A DNA stretch of 64,000 bases from positions 1 to 64,000 of the forward strand of contig CAYUAI010000009.1 in assembly GCA_964442745.1 (NCBI GenBank), given 5' to 3'. The stretch's first letter is position 1. The number at the start of each line of letters is the position of its first letter. The notes below the pieces were generated by a model. That model searched no databases. It saw nothing but the letters and a program-made list of their open reading frames with translations, and was not told where the DNA came from. The DNA comes from CAYUAI01 sp964442745. GTDB taxonomy: Bacteria; Pseudomonadota; Gammaproteobacteria; S012-40. Shown piece after piece: positions 18,381 to 26,953 of this stretch. The translations under genes and the position numbers were made by a program.

Positions 18381-19562
18381 ATGAGCTTTTTTTCAACCAA
18401 TAATCCTTGCCCCTGTGAAAGCGGCCTACAGCATCTTTATTGCTGCGGTGCACCGGACCGAACCGAGTTGAATACCATCGCCAGTTTTATTGATGAGGGT
18501 GAGGCGACGATTAACCAACTTACCCCCGAATTGCAAATCGCCTTGCGTGAAATTAAGCACGTTCCAGACTGGTTTCCGGTCACGCTCAATTTGTTTAAAA
18601 ATTACGTGCAATTCGTAAAAATGTCACCTTTTTGGTATCAACAGAGTATTTTTCTTGATGCAGACAGGATTTTGGGTACCTGTGCCATGGAAGCTGATCT
18701 CAAATGGTTAACTGATGAAACGAAAGGGATTGCCTGGCAAGCCACCCCTTTTATTTTTCACACTGCTTTTTGTGGTTCGACGTTGATGTCGAAGGCCTTG
18801 GCCAATATTTATGATAGTTTGCCGTTGCGTGAACCGGAAGCGTTAGGTAGCTTGCAAAGCTATTGGCAGTCAAATATCGCCATCAAGGAGAAAAAAGCTT
18901 GGTTTGATCGAGTGATGGGATTATTGGCGAGACGTTATGAGCCGGAGCAAATAGTGGTTGTTAAGGCCAATGATTATGTTAATGCGCTGATAAAACCCTT
19001 ATTGGAATGGCATCCTGATATTTCTATTTTATTCATGTACACGCCGCTTAGCGAATTTCTAGCAGGTTGTCTGAAAGACGAGACTCGGCGTCAATGGATT
19101 CGCGAGCGTTACCATTTTATTTATGACACCGCCGCACAACAATTAAATCTCCCCGACGATTTAGTGATTGAGCATGAGGCGTATGGCAAGATGGCGGCGA
19201 TCTACTGGTGTTGTAATATTGTGCTGTATTTACAAGCTCGACAACGTCTGCCCCAGCAGCTACGAAGTTTGGATTTTAATCGGATGCTCGCCCACCCTAT
19301 AGATAGTGTGCAGGCTTGCGCTCAGTGGTTTGGTCTTAAGGAATTACCGGATATGACACCGGCCTATGAAATTAGCACGCTATTTTCTTTCTATTCTAAG
19401 GGCGAGAATTACGCCTATAGTTCAGAAAAACGCCGTGAAGACATCAATATTTTATTAAGTGCGCATCCAGCACAACTTGAAGCCGCCGAGACATTGGCTA
19501 GGAAAATATTAGGCAATGACTATCCCTCTGAGCATTTGCCTGGCGGCTTGATTGATTGCTAA
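18381..19562 (+). CDS. SEC-C motif protein with sulfotransferase-like domain
   Basis: 393 aa. The N-terminus is a SEC-C zinc motif: C-P-C-x8-C-C (residues 10-21). The body has a P-loop-like segment HTAFCGSTLMSKAL (about 134-147), similar to the 5'-phosphosulfate-binding loop of sulfotransferases, and a later VVVKANDY strand resembling the 3'-phosphate-binding region. The call is therefore a sulfotransferase-like or related P-loop enzyme of unknown substrate. It is convergent with a 2-oxoglutarate/iron oxygenase gene whose product also carries a SEC-C motif, suggesting a shared partner or pathway. The true catalytic activity is uncertain. Confidence 0.65.
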   Translation: MSFFSTNNPCPCESGLQHLYCCGAPDRTELNTIASFIDEGEATINQLTPELQIALREIKHVPDWFPVTLNLFKNYVQFVKMSPFWYQQSIFLDADRILGTCAMEADLKWLTDETKGIAWQATPFIFHTAFCGSTLMSKALANIYDSLPLREPEALGSLQSYWQSNIAIKEKKAWFDRVMGLLARRYEPEQIVVVKANDYVNALIKPLLEWHPDISILFMYTPLSEFLAGCLKDETRRQWIRERYHFIYDTAAQQLNLPDDLVIEHEAYGKMAAIYWCCNIVLYLQARQRLPQQLRSLDFNRMLAHPIDSVQACAQWFGLKELPDMTPAYEISTLFSFYSKGENYAYSSEKRREDINILLSAHPAQLEAAETLARKILGNDYPSEHLPGGLIDC

Positions 19563-19742
19563 GGAATGGGCACGCAATAACTTCCTTATTTTGCATCTCA
19601 TCTTCCGCCCGTCTTGACGCGTTCCTCAATCACAAAAGCTCGAAATAGAACCACTATTCCTGCACTTTTGTTCAATCAGAACGCGACAATACAGACTAAA
19701 TCTGAGCGCCAAATATACAATTTATTGCGTGCCCATTCCTAA
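19561..19742. repeat. Inverted-repeat element, family 3 (two ends, 182 bp)
   Basis: The 20-bp ends (left AAGGAATGGGCACGCAATAA at 19561, its complement ending near 19741) flank about 140 bp with no coding frame. It lies exactly between two convergent genes and overlaps the stop of the first. A diverged copy of one end occurs at 26881-26920. A non-autonomous mobile element (MITE) or a long terminator structure are the two readings. Confidence 0.75.
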
Positions 19743-19750
19743 CTACCATT

Positions 19751-20557
19751 TCAAATCGGTATTGTCGCTGGCGGCGGTGTTTCGCTGAGTTTACTGGTTC
19801 CTTTGATGGCTCCCCAACTAACAATAGCATACCGTTCTCCTTTGGTAATGGTTTGTACTTCGTGCATATAACGGTTATCTGAAGGGAATAATACAGCCAT
19901 CCCGGTTTTTGGGCGAATTTGGTAATTAAATTTTGTGAAACACAGTTCACCGCCTTTAAAATTATCATTGAGATAGATTAACAAGCTAAAATCCCGATCG
20001 ATGGTTTTTGTCCAGGTGCCTATGTCAGGGTCCTGGTTTTCGCTGTCGGCATGTCTGACGTAAAAGCTACCCGGCTTGTAACGCAGTAATTGAGGCCTTT
20101 CGAACCAAGCTAACGACTCACCAATATATGTATTGACTAATTCTGTGAAGGCCGTTCTTACCAAATGGTTTATTTTAATTTGGTGTTCGTCTAAATCGAC
20201 TTGATCAGTAACGCGGCGCTCGTCCTCGACAAGTTTTATCTTGTTCGCTGTGGAGGAAGCATGAATCACCATTAAACGTTCACCTTGGCATTGGTCAGCC
20301 GTTTCACATAAGGCTTTGGCTTCAGCCGCTTCCAGGTAATTCTCCACAATAAATATACCATAGGGGGGAGCGCGCTTGCTTTCTCTCGAACCGCAACACG
20401 ATTTAAAAAATTTATCACTACCACAAAAGCAGGGATCGATGGGATCAGGGATGAAATCGGGGGTGCCTTTATTAGGTTCTAAAATCAGCGGTGGTCGTTT
20501 TTCTGGTGAAATGCTGATGTTTTTACCAAATACTTTATTTAGGATGGATGCAAGCAT
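19751..20557 (-). CDS. SEC-C motif 2-oxoglutarate/Fe(II)-dependent oxygenase (prolyl 4-hydroxylase-like)
   Basis: 268 aa. A SEC-C motif (C-F-C-x8-C-C, residues about 43-54) precedes a P4Hc-type double-stranded beta-helix domain. Iron ligands are visible as H-A-D (about 174) and a distal H in YMHEVQ (about 237), with the 2-oxoglutarate-binding basic residue in G-E-R-Y (about 246). FNYQIRPKTGMAVLFPS is the usual strand pair before the distal His. It should hydroxylate a protein or small-molecule substrate in the cytoplasm. It faces the SEC-C sulfotransferase-like gene. Confidence 0.85.
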   Translation of the reverse strand: MLASILNKVFGKNISISPEKRPPLILEPNKGTPDFIPDPIDPCFCGSDKFFKSCCGSRESKRAPPYGIFIVENYLEAAEAKALCETADQCQGERLMVIHASSTANKIKLVEDERRVTDQVDLDEHQIKINHLVRTAFTELVNTYIGESLAWFERPQLLRYKPGSFYVRHADSENQDPDIGTWTKTIDRDFSLLIYLNDNFKGGELCFTKFNYQIRPKTGMAVLFPSDNRYMHEVQTITKGERYAIVSWGAIKGTSKLSETPPPATIPI

Positions 20558-20759
20558 AGTAGTGGTATTCTCCCCTGAGATTTAAAGCACAACTATTTTA
20601 ATGGTGACGGCATGGTGAAGTCGAACGCTGTTATTTGGAAATACTGTGATGTTGATTAATGTGTTGTTATATACTTCTGAATTTAATATGTCTTTTAGCT
20701 GGTGTCAATGATATTTATCGGTTTATCATGCCCGATATCGACATAAAGTGGTGGTGTTA

Positions 20760-21131
20760 TCAGATAATATAGGCATTCCGGGTGATGGCAACCAATAGGA
20801 TATAAACAAAAACAATCATGGCACCGTACCAAGCCCATATTTGCTGAGTTTTTGTTTTACCAAAGCGTAGCGCGACCATACCTAACCCAATATATAACAG
20901 CAGTGCAACCAGTTTAGCGCTAAGCCAAAGATCAATCAAAGGGTATTGCTGAATCCGTATCACTAATAAGATACCACTGACTAACAGCAAGGTGTCGATA
21001 ACGTGTGGAGTCATTTTTACCGATTTACGGTGTAAAATGTCCATATCGCGTCTCTTCCAAATACCTCGTATGACAAAACCTGATATTGATAAAATAGCTG
21101 TAGTGACGTGTATTGTTTTAAGTAAGTCCAT
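20760..21131 (-). CDS. SirB2 family membrane protein
   Basis: 123 aa from ATG 21131 (an earlier ATG at 21140 has no room for a ribosome binding site). Four hydrophobic segments cover most of the chain. The N-terminal LKTIHVTTAILSISGFVIRG and the later HVIDTLLLVSGILL are typical of the SirB family (named for an invasion-gene regulator locus; molecular role unknown). A long hairpin at 21146 sits immediately upstream of the start region. Confidence 0.85.
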   Translation of the reverse strand: MDLLKTIHVTTAILSISGFVIRGIWKRRDMDILHRKSVKMTPHVIDTLLLVSGILLVIRIQQYPLIDLWLSAKLVALLLYIGLGMVALRFGKTKTQQIWAWYGAMIVFVYILLVAITRNAYII

Positions 21132-21145
21132 GGTTAGCATTCCAA

Positions 21146-21176
21146 GGCGAGTAGGATTTTGAAAATTCTACTCGCC
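21146..21176 (-). terminator. Strong hairpin between the TIGR03545 and SirB2 genes
   Basis: GGCGAGTAG and its complement enclose a further near-complementary ATTTT/AAAAT, giving a stem of about 14 bp with one mismatch. It follows the TIGR03545 gene and ends 5-15 bases before the SirB2 start, so it may terminate or attenuate transcription, or modulate SirB2 translation. Confidence 0.6.
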
Positions 21177-21196
21177 ATCACTTGCTCAACATCGGA

Positions 21197-23104
21197 TTAA
21201 AACCCCAGCTTAGGCAATTTATCCATGAGCTTTTCTTGTAATTTATCTTGCGCTTTATCTTTAACCGCCTCTAATTTTTCTTGTAACTTAGCTTTTAATA
21301 TTTTTTCCTGTTTTTTGATTTCCTCATCTACGCTGCTTGCATCACCTGATAATGCTTCCAGCGCTTTGCCTAGGCGCTCATCTTTACCACTCAATTGGCT
21401 TTTTACCGATTGCAGGTTTTTCTTGATATGATCATCAATTTGTTGGCGTATTTTTTGTTCAGTTTGTTTGACTTTTTCACCGAACATATTTTTTAATTCC
21501 TCAGCCACTTTTTTGTCAACACTCGATGACACGGTTAAGCTAGGGCGACTCAGTGATCCGCCAAGTTTTGCGCTGAGATCCAGCTCGTTAATTTTGCTAA
21601 ATACTTGCTTGAGACTATTGTGCAAGGTTTGGGTTTTGCCTGTTGCACGGGTTTCAGGGAAGACAAAGGAGACCTCTTTGGCATCGAAATTAATATTGCC
21701 ATCCAGTACGTCGTCAATAATTTGAATGCTGGCACTGATATCGGTGGTTTTCGGTAATAATTGACTCGGCAATCCGCTACCTTCCGGGGCTTTAAGCGGG
21801 AGACTGCCCAAGCTGAGTTGGTTGCCCTCAAAGCGAATCTCATCAGCACGTTGTTGGTTAACCCGGTGATCAAAAATACCATTGATGAACCAATTACCCG
21901 TATCGGCATTCATTTTGACAGTTAATTTAGCCGGTTCGACATAGCGGCGTGCATTTGAGGTGACGCCGCTCAGAGTACCATCAAAGGCCATACCATCTTG
22001 TTGTTTACCGCTAAATTTGGCATTCTTCAAGACAAAACTTGGCAATATGGGGCGGGTCACTGCATAGTGGATGTCCCGGCCTTGGCGGCGCTCGATCGTT
22101 TGTTCGCTGGCTTCGCTCGCCGCTTCATCGGAAGCTAAAAAGTCACGTGCGATTTGATAATATTCCAATATTTGATAAAACCGATCAATGACGCTGGGTC
22201 CAAATAACATCTTGGCCATATCTTCGACATTGAGATCTGCTAGTTTGGCCAGTTGTTTCACCGAGTCAATGTCTGCTTGGGTGAGTTTTTTTATATGGCT
22301 AGCTGACAATTGCGTGTCTTTGAAATCTTGTTTCGCTTCAGTCTGAAAAGCCTTGATTTGTTTTTTAATTGCTTGTGCACGCTGTTTAAGATCTTTGAGG
22401 TTTTTCAAAGTCTCTTTAATTTTATTAATATTTTTCGTGTCTTTAATTTTATTCAAATCAAGTTTGTTGATATCACTTTGCAACTGCTTGATATCTTCAG
22501 CGAGGGTTTGCTCATTCAGACGTTTTTCCCATTTGGCATATTTTTTTAGCGCGTCTTCCTTGCCTTGTTGAATGGCTTTCACCGATGCCAATTCTTGTGG
22601 ACTAATGAATTTGTCTACCTTGAGTTCTTTCGCTAAACTCTCAAGATTGATTTTAGGTAAATTATCTTTTAGGGTTTCTAAGCCACTATCTATTGCGGAC
22701 GGACCGCTTTGTTGCGAGTCTTCGCTGGTGGTTTGGCTAACGGTTAGCTGGCTATCGTTGCGGGTATCTCGCGGACTGCCGGTAGTCATATCGGCGACGG
22801 TTAATTGGGTAATAACCACTTTTTTGGCTAATAACGGGACAAAAGCCACATCAATTGAGCCACGGCCCATTTCGAGCATGTATTGCGACAAATCATCTTT
22901 ATCCGCAATGGCCAGTCGGCTAAAGGTGGCGGTTAAGGTGAACAAGTCAACACTGACGCCATCAATATCAACGGGTGCCGAAAAAACTTTTTCAAGATTT
23001 TGCTCAGTTAAAGTTTCTAGCACGCCATTGCGTAAAAACCAGGCGCTTATAAAGACCAAGGCCACCACAACTAACAGGATAATCACACCGGATTTGCGAA
23101 TCAT
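21197..23104 (-). CDS. TIGR03545 family protein (AsmA-like envelope protein)
   Basis: 635 aa. One N-terminal membrane anchor (residues about 6-26) is followed by an AsmA-like beta region (VFSAPVDIDGVSVDLFTLTATFSRLAIAD). A long charged coiled coil follows (about 165-285), then a second beta-rich part, and a C-terminal Lys/Glu-rich coiled coil (about 530-635). It overlaps the TIGR03546 gene by four bases (ATGA) and is translationally coupled to it. The two families are almost always paired in gammaproteobacteria. The role is unknown; the layout suggests a periplasm-facing lipid or envelope function. Confidence 0.88.
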   Translation of the reverse strand: MIRKSGVIILLVVVALVFISAWFLRNGVLETLTEQNLEKVFSAPVDIDGVSVDLFTLTATFSRLAIADKDDLSQYMLEMGRGSIDVAFVPLLAKKVVITQLTVADMTTGSPRDTRNDSQLTVSQTTSEDSQQSGPSAIDSGLETLKDNLPKINLESLAKELKVDKFISPQELASVKAIQQGKEDALKKYAKWEKRLNEQTLAEDIKQLQSDINKLDLNKIKDTKNINKIKETLKNLKDLKQRAQAIKKQIKAFQTEAKQDFKDTQLSASHIKKLTQADIDSVKQLAKLADLNVEDMAKMLFGPSVIDRFYQILEYYQIARDFLASDEAASEASEQTIERRQGRDIHYAVTRPILPSFVLKNAKFSGKQQDGMAFDGTLSGVTSNARRYVEPAKLTVKMNADTGNWFINGIFDHRVNQQRADEIRFEGNQLSLGSLPLKAPEGSGLPSQLLPKTTDISASIQIIDDVLDGNINFDAKEVSFVFPETRATGKTQTLHNSLKQVFSKINELDLSAKLGGSLSRPSLTVSSSVDKKVAEELKNMFGEKVKQTEQKIRQQIDDHIKKNLQSVKSQLSGKDERLGKALEALSGDASSVDEEIKKQEKILKAKLQEKLEAVKDKAQDKLQEKLMDKLPKLGF

Positions 23105-23628
23105 ATGGCCCCCGTCATGCGTAGTTTTTCATAAATCTGAAATACCCGAGTGCTGCGTATATATTTTGCGATACGCCATGTTTGAATGCGGGTTAATAAC
23201 GTGTCTCGATAACGTTTGATTAACCATACCGTGAGTAAAAACATCGGGAGTGCCAATATGAGACTTAATGCAAGACTGCCCATGACCACCGTATTATTAA
23301 ATCGGGTGAGCAGCGCGACAGTATCGTTATACATGGTTGTCCAATAAACTTGTAATGTCGGCACATCAACTAGCAAGTAATACCCAAGTTGCTCAATCCA
23401 TGGATCAAGCAACCAGGCTAAACCAACGGCCGTGGCAGCACCCAAAATACTCATGCTCAGATTCACATTAAATAATATAATAATTAGCAGCAATACCAAG
23501 GTATGCAATGGCCAACCTGGTGTAAGACCGAGCATAAATCCTAAGGTAAAGCCACCGGCCAGTTGGGCTGGAGAGGCGGCGCTGTTAAGCAAGCGGAAAA
23601 TACGGGCGATAAAGTCTAAAAAAAACAT
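23101..23628 (-). CDS. TIGR03546 family membrane protein
   Basis: 175 aa with three or four hydrophobic segments and a DUF2062-like motif LAGGFTLGFMLGLTPGWPLH near residues 23-42. It is the first gene of a pair with TIGR03545 (four-base overlap). Inner-membrane protein of unknown function. Confidence 0.88.
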   Translation of the reverse strand: MFFLDFIARIFRLLNSAASPAQLAGGFTLGFMLGLTPGWPLHTLVLLLIIILFNVNLSMSILGAATAVGLAWLLDPWIEQLGYYLLVDVPTLQVYWTTMYNDTVALLTRFNNTVVMGSLALSLILALPMFLLTVWLIKRYRDTLLTRIQTWRIAKYIRSTRVFQIYEKLRMTGAI

Positions 23629-24214
23629 ATCCGTACCAATGTCGTTGAAATCTGTGAGGTAAAAACCTAGCGGGCAAGCGCATTTCTAATGGTGGTGTAT
23701 TGCCCTGAGGTTCGTCAAAGGAAAAAGCAAACCAGTCCCCTGGTTTTTCATGTCGTAACACATAAGCAAAAATTATAGTCGCATCGTATTATGAATGCGA
23801 TCTTTGTTTAACAGTCTGTTTAATTGTTGTTCGCATGATGGCAAAGGATGATTGAGCAGCTAAATCGATGGTAAATTTTTTTCACGACGCCTATACTTAC
23901 ATTTATATCAAAATAGATACTGGCTGGTTATTTTTTGTTCTCTCATTCAATAATCCATGCTAAAAAATAATAACAACCGTAATAAATCCTATATTTCGTC
24001 CCCCAACATGCGATCGGGTTTGACCTGAGGCGGGTTGTGCTTCGTTCAGCAATACAAGCAAGTTTGTGACTGAATCGAGCAATGTCCAGGTGACATTAGT
24101 TCTCATTGCGATTGCCACCGAGGTAAGCGAAAAATATAGGATGAATCAAATAATTAGCTTACAAGTCATCGTTGGGTTAACAGGTTAATATCCTAAAAGT
24201 GGGAGAGGGGAGTT
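23629..24214. other. Intergenic region without a recognisable gene
   Basis: About 585 bp, AT-rich, between divergent genes. It must hold promoters for TIGR03546 and for the Gly-rich lipoprotein. I see no structured RNA or reading frame that I can defend. Confidence 0.4.
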
Positions 24215-25653
24215 ATGCATTTACATCGAATGTGGTTTTTCGCACTATCTTTGTTAATTATTTTTATTTTGATGGCTTGTTCAGATCCGGTCAGTGATAG
24301 CACACCATCACTTAATGGACGGGATCAAGTGGCAGGCGTTGATATCAACCAGAACCGAGAAACCATCACCGAGCTTAGTGCATTTGGTGGTGAATTTGGT
24401 GTGAATTTTGACGATTTTTTGCCGGTTCCACCGGGTGTGGCTTTTTCGGGATCACCCGGTAGCGGTATCGGGGCAGGCACCGGCTTTCCCGGTGGTGGTA
24501 TCGGGGCAGGCGCCGGCTTTCCCGGTGGTGGTGCGGGGGCAGGCGCCGGTTTTCCCGGTGGTGATATCGGAGCGGGTGCCGGTTTTCCCGATGGTGGTAT
24601 TGGGGGGGGCACAGGCTTTCCCGNNNNNNNNNNNNNNNNNNNNNNNNNNNNNNNNNNNNNNNNNNNNNNNNNNNNNNNNNNNNNNNNNNNNNNNNNNNNN
24701 NNNNNNNNNNNNNNNNNNNNNNNGCAGGCTTTCCCGGTGGTGGTACGGGGGCAGATGCTGGGTTACCTGCTATACCCGGACTTGGAATCAATCTCGCTGA
24801 TGTCTTGCAATTGGCGTCAACCGATGTTGCACCGCTTGATGCCCCCTGGCAAGCACTGGATCTGGATTTGATTGCAACCATCGTGGAGCAGCTCACCAAC
24901 CGTGGTAGCGTCACCACAAATGCTATTGCTATCACAATGCGCAGTTGCAATGGCGGTGGTTCGGTGACGCGAACAGAGGATGATGTGGAGCCTTTAGGAT
25001 TATCTCAAGGTGATAGTCATACGACGGTCTTTGATAATTGTGCACGTGGAGCCAGTGGCAATACAGTGATTAATGGCGATCGGTCTTTTAATGTCGATGG
25101 CATGTCAGGTGAGCCTTTTGTGGACCTGAATTGGGGTTTAAATACTTCGACTAATCACAATATTAGCCGAATAAATAATGCCGCAAATCGAACGGTGAGT
25201 ACCCAAGGTACGTCGCTCACTGAGCTTGATGTCATTAATAATGATCAATTTACTCAGACAGTCAGCGGCAATAATACACAAGAGGTACAGAAGAGAACCG
25301 GTGCGGGTAGCAAAACGAATGATCGTCAAGTGACATTTCAATGGACCAGATCTGATAACAGTTATACCTGGGATTTTAATGTAACGAGTGAGCATATTGA
25401 TGAAAAAGGAAGCGAGACAATGCAAGCCAATACCACCACACAAATGGCTGGCATTGCCGGCCAGCCACCAATCAGCGGGGCATTGTCTGTTTCCGCATCG
25501 ACTAACAATGCGATAGATCAAGTGATAACAGCCATCGCACAAGCCGATGGCCAATTGCTTGTTGATATTGATCTTGGAGGTGATGGTTCTATTGATAGCA
25601 GTTCCACTATGTCATGGCCGCAATTTTTATCGAGTATGAGACATGCACCATAA
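24215..25653 (+). CDS. Lipoprotein with Gly-rich GAGFPGG tandem repeats (interrupted by assembly gap)
   Basis: The lipobox is LMAC (Cys near 22), followed by a short acidic region and then 11-residue tandem repeats G-I-G-A-G-A-G-F-P-G-G. After 100 N the same repeat register resumes (AGFPGGGTGADAG) and leads into a 280-residue C-terminal domain rich in Asn/Thr/Ser with no family I recognise. The N run shifts the frame, but the repeat register shows a single gene. The start at 24215 has GGAGAGGGGAG just upstream. The repeats resemble flexible or self-associating envelope linkers. The nearby subtilase lipoprotein also ends in a Gly-rich tail. The true length is unknown because of the gap. Confidence 0.75.
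24464..24744 (+). repeat. 33-bp tandem repeats (11-aa units) with unresolved copy number
   Basis: At least five units are visible before the gap and one after. The third codon positions vary, so the array is not perfectly homogeneous, yet it defeated assembly. Confidence 0.85.
24624..24723. other. Assembly gap (100 N)
   Basis: Exactly 100 N, a conventional unknown-length gap, inside the repeat array. Confidence 0.99.
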
Positions 25654-25661
25654 AATTAAAA

Positions 25662-25759
25662 ATTCCTAAGGCATACGGTATACCCAGCACGGCTATAAAA
25701 TAAGATTTTCGCGCTCAGAGATAGTTTATGGCCGTGCTGAGTATACGTGCCTTAGGAAT
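25662..25759. repeat. Long palindromic element, family 2
   Basis: Arms 25662-25699 and 25725-25759 are complementary over about 35 bp (ATTCCTAAGGCA outer part, CAGCACGGC inner part), around a loop containing GATTTTCGCGC. The inner arms and the loop recur, inverted, at 63818-63891. Here it lies between the convergent lipoprotein and glycine-zipper genes and may terminate both. Confidence 0.8.
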
Positions 25760-25784
25760 GGACGATATGTCATGTCTAATCTTT

Positions 25785-26330
25785 TTAATCTATCATCGGT
25801 GTCACTTCAACACGCACCTTGATGCGTCGGCCAGGTTCATAGCGCGTGCGTGTTGTATAGTGCTCTCCCCGATAGCGGTAGGTGAGCAGATACCCTTTTA
25901 TATGCTCTTCCATTTGGACACGCTGGCTAGGCCGACAATGTTTTCGGTGTTTAACCTGCTGACGGTTGGATATTTGATGTCCCAGACTCGCGCCGATAAC
26001 AGCCCCGGCAATACTGGGTATATGGCTATAACGCTTGCGGCTCATTTGTGCGCCTAACACACCGCCAAGAACCCCGCCAACGATAATATTACCCGTACTA
26101 TTATCTGTATGAGGTCGATATTCATCGTGATCCATTCGTTCAAATCCACACTCATGTTGAGGGGGACGAACCCGGTGCCTTTTAATAATGGGCTCGACAT
26201 GTATTACTTTGGCATAGTCATAATAAGACGTATTTTGGTTTTGTTGTCCGTGCGGATGTTTCGCATGGATGATCGGTGGTAGTGCCAAAAATAAAATGAT
26301 CCATGCAATCTCTGTATGTATTGTCATCAT
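25785..26330 (-). CDS. Glycine-zipper 2TM domain protein
   Basis: 181 aa. A signal peptide (about 22 residues) is followed by a His/Tyr/Arg-rich region. The glycine-zipper pair is GNIIVGGVLGGVLGAQ and IAGAVIGASLGHQ (about 79-120). The C-terminal strand-rich tail (VTYRYRGEHYTTRTRYEPG) is typical of this 17-kDa-antigen-like envelope family. Probably an outer-membrane or periplasmic stress-related protein. Stand-alone gene. Confidence 0.85.
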   Translation of the reverse strand: MMTIHTEIAWIILFLALPPIIHAKHPHGQQNQNTSYYDYAKVIHVEPIIKRHRVRPPQHECGFERMDHDEYRPHTDNSTGNIIVGGVLGGVLGAQMSRKRYSHIPSIAGAVIGASLGHQISNRQQVKHRKHCRPSQRVQMEEHIKGYLLTYRYRGEHYTTRTRYEPGRRIKVRVEVTPMID

Positions 26331-26407
26331 TGCCCCCTCGCGTCAAACCACATTTAAAACTCAGTGTTAACTTAAAGCATAGCGATATAGGCATGAACAC
26401 GGGCTGA

Positions 26408-26770
26408 ACCGCCGGCATTGAGATGGTTACCTCTGATATTGATGTAACAACTCAACTCGATGTTCGCAAAAAGGTACCCATATATCATGTGACACAACAA
26501 TTAACTGATGTGCAAATATTCCCATTGCTAGAAAATAAAGATTTATTTGTCTCTGCGCCTTTATTAAGTATTGAAGGAAACGGCACCGCCGATCTTACCC
26601 AGGACAAGTTGAAATATTTAATTAAAACCAAAGTTGTCGGTACGCTTAAAGGCCAGGATGGTAAAGATCTAAGTGAGTTAATGAAAAAGCGAAACAAAAA
26701 CCCAAAGAAAAAGGAGATGAAATCAAGAATCAGCTCAAGGATAAAGCAAAAGATTTATTGAAATTTTAAA
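26408..26770 (+). pseudogene. asmA: Remnant of asmA (C-terminal part, internally deleted and frameshifted)
   Basis: The segment TTQLDVRKKVPIYHVTQQL followed by QIFPLL, NKDLFVSA and later GNGTADLTQDKL, KTKVVGTLKGQ is the recognisable C-terminal region of AsmA. The N-terminal two thirds are missing, and the stretch between FVSA and EGNG is much shorter than in AsmA. Near 26690 the frame breaks: the natural ending continues in another frame as KPKEKGDEIKNQLKDK to a stop at 26768-26770. Homology also extends upstream of the first ATG to an in-frame stop at 26405. It is a decayed gene. Confidence 0.8.
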
Positions 26771-26880
26771 GACTCAATATGAATTCCTGGGGCGTAGAAA
26801 AATGGCAGGCTGAAACGACTAATTCGGTTAAAAAACGCAGCAAATAATCCTATTGTGCGCTAGGACCGTAACATAAATCC

Positions 26881-26920
26881 GAGATGCGAAACAGGGAAGT
26901 TATCGCGTCGCCCATTCCTA
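26881..26920 (-). repeat. Diverged single end of inverted-repeat element, family 3
   Basis: On the minus strand it reads TAGGAATGGGCGACGCGATA and onward, matching the left end of the element at 19561 over about 39 bp with few differences. Confidence 0.65.
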
Positions 26921-26951
26921 TGTGAAACTCGCGAAGCGAGTTTCACATAGG
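26917..26951. terminator. Perfect 16-bp hairpin after the four-repeat protein gene
   Basis: CCTATGTGAAACTCGC, loop GAA, then the exact complement, ending 3 bp from the stop codon of the gene at 26954. There is no T run, but the stem is strong. It probably ends the transcript of the 26.9-32.3 kb locus. Confidence 0.7.
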
Positions 26952-26953
26952 CA

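Noticed and set aside
24805..25653. Separate gene starting at 24805
   Set aside because: The reading frame continues upstream through the Gly-rich repeats to the gap; the internal ATG is not the real start. It is the C-terminal part of the lipoprotein.
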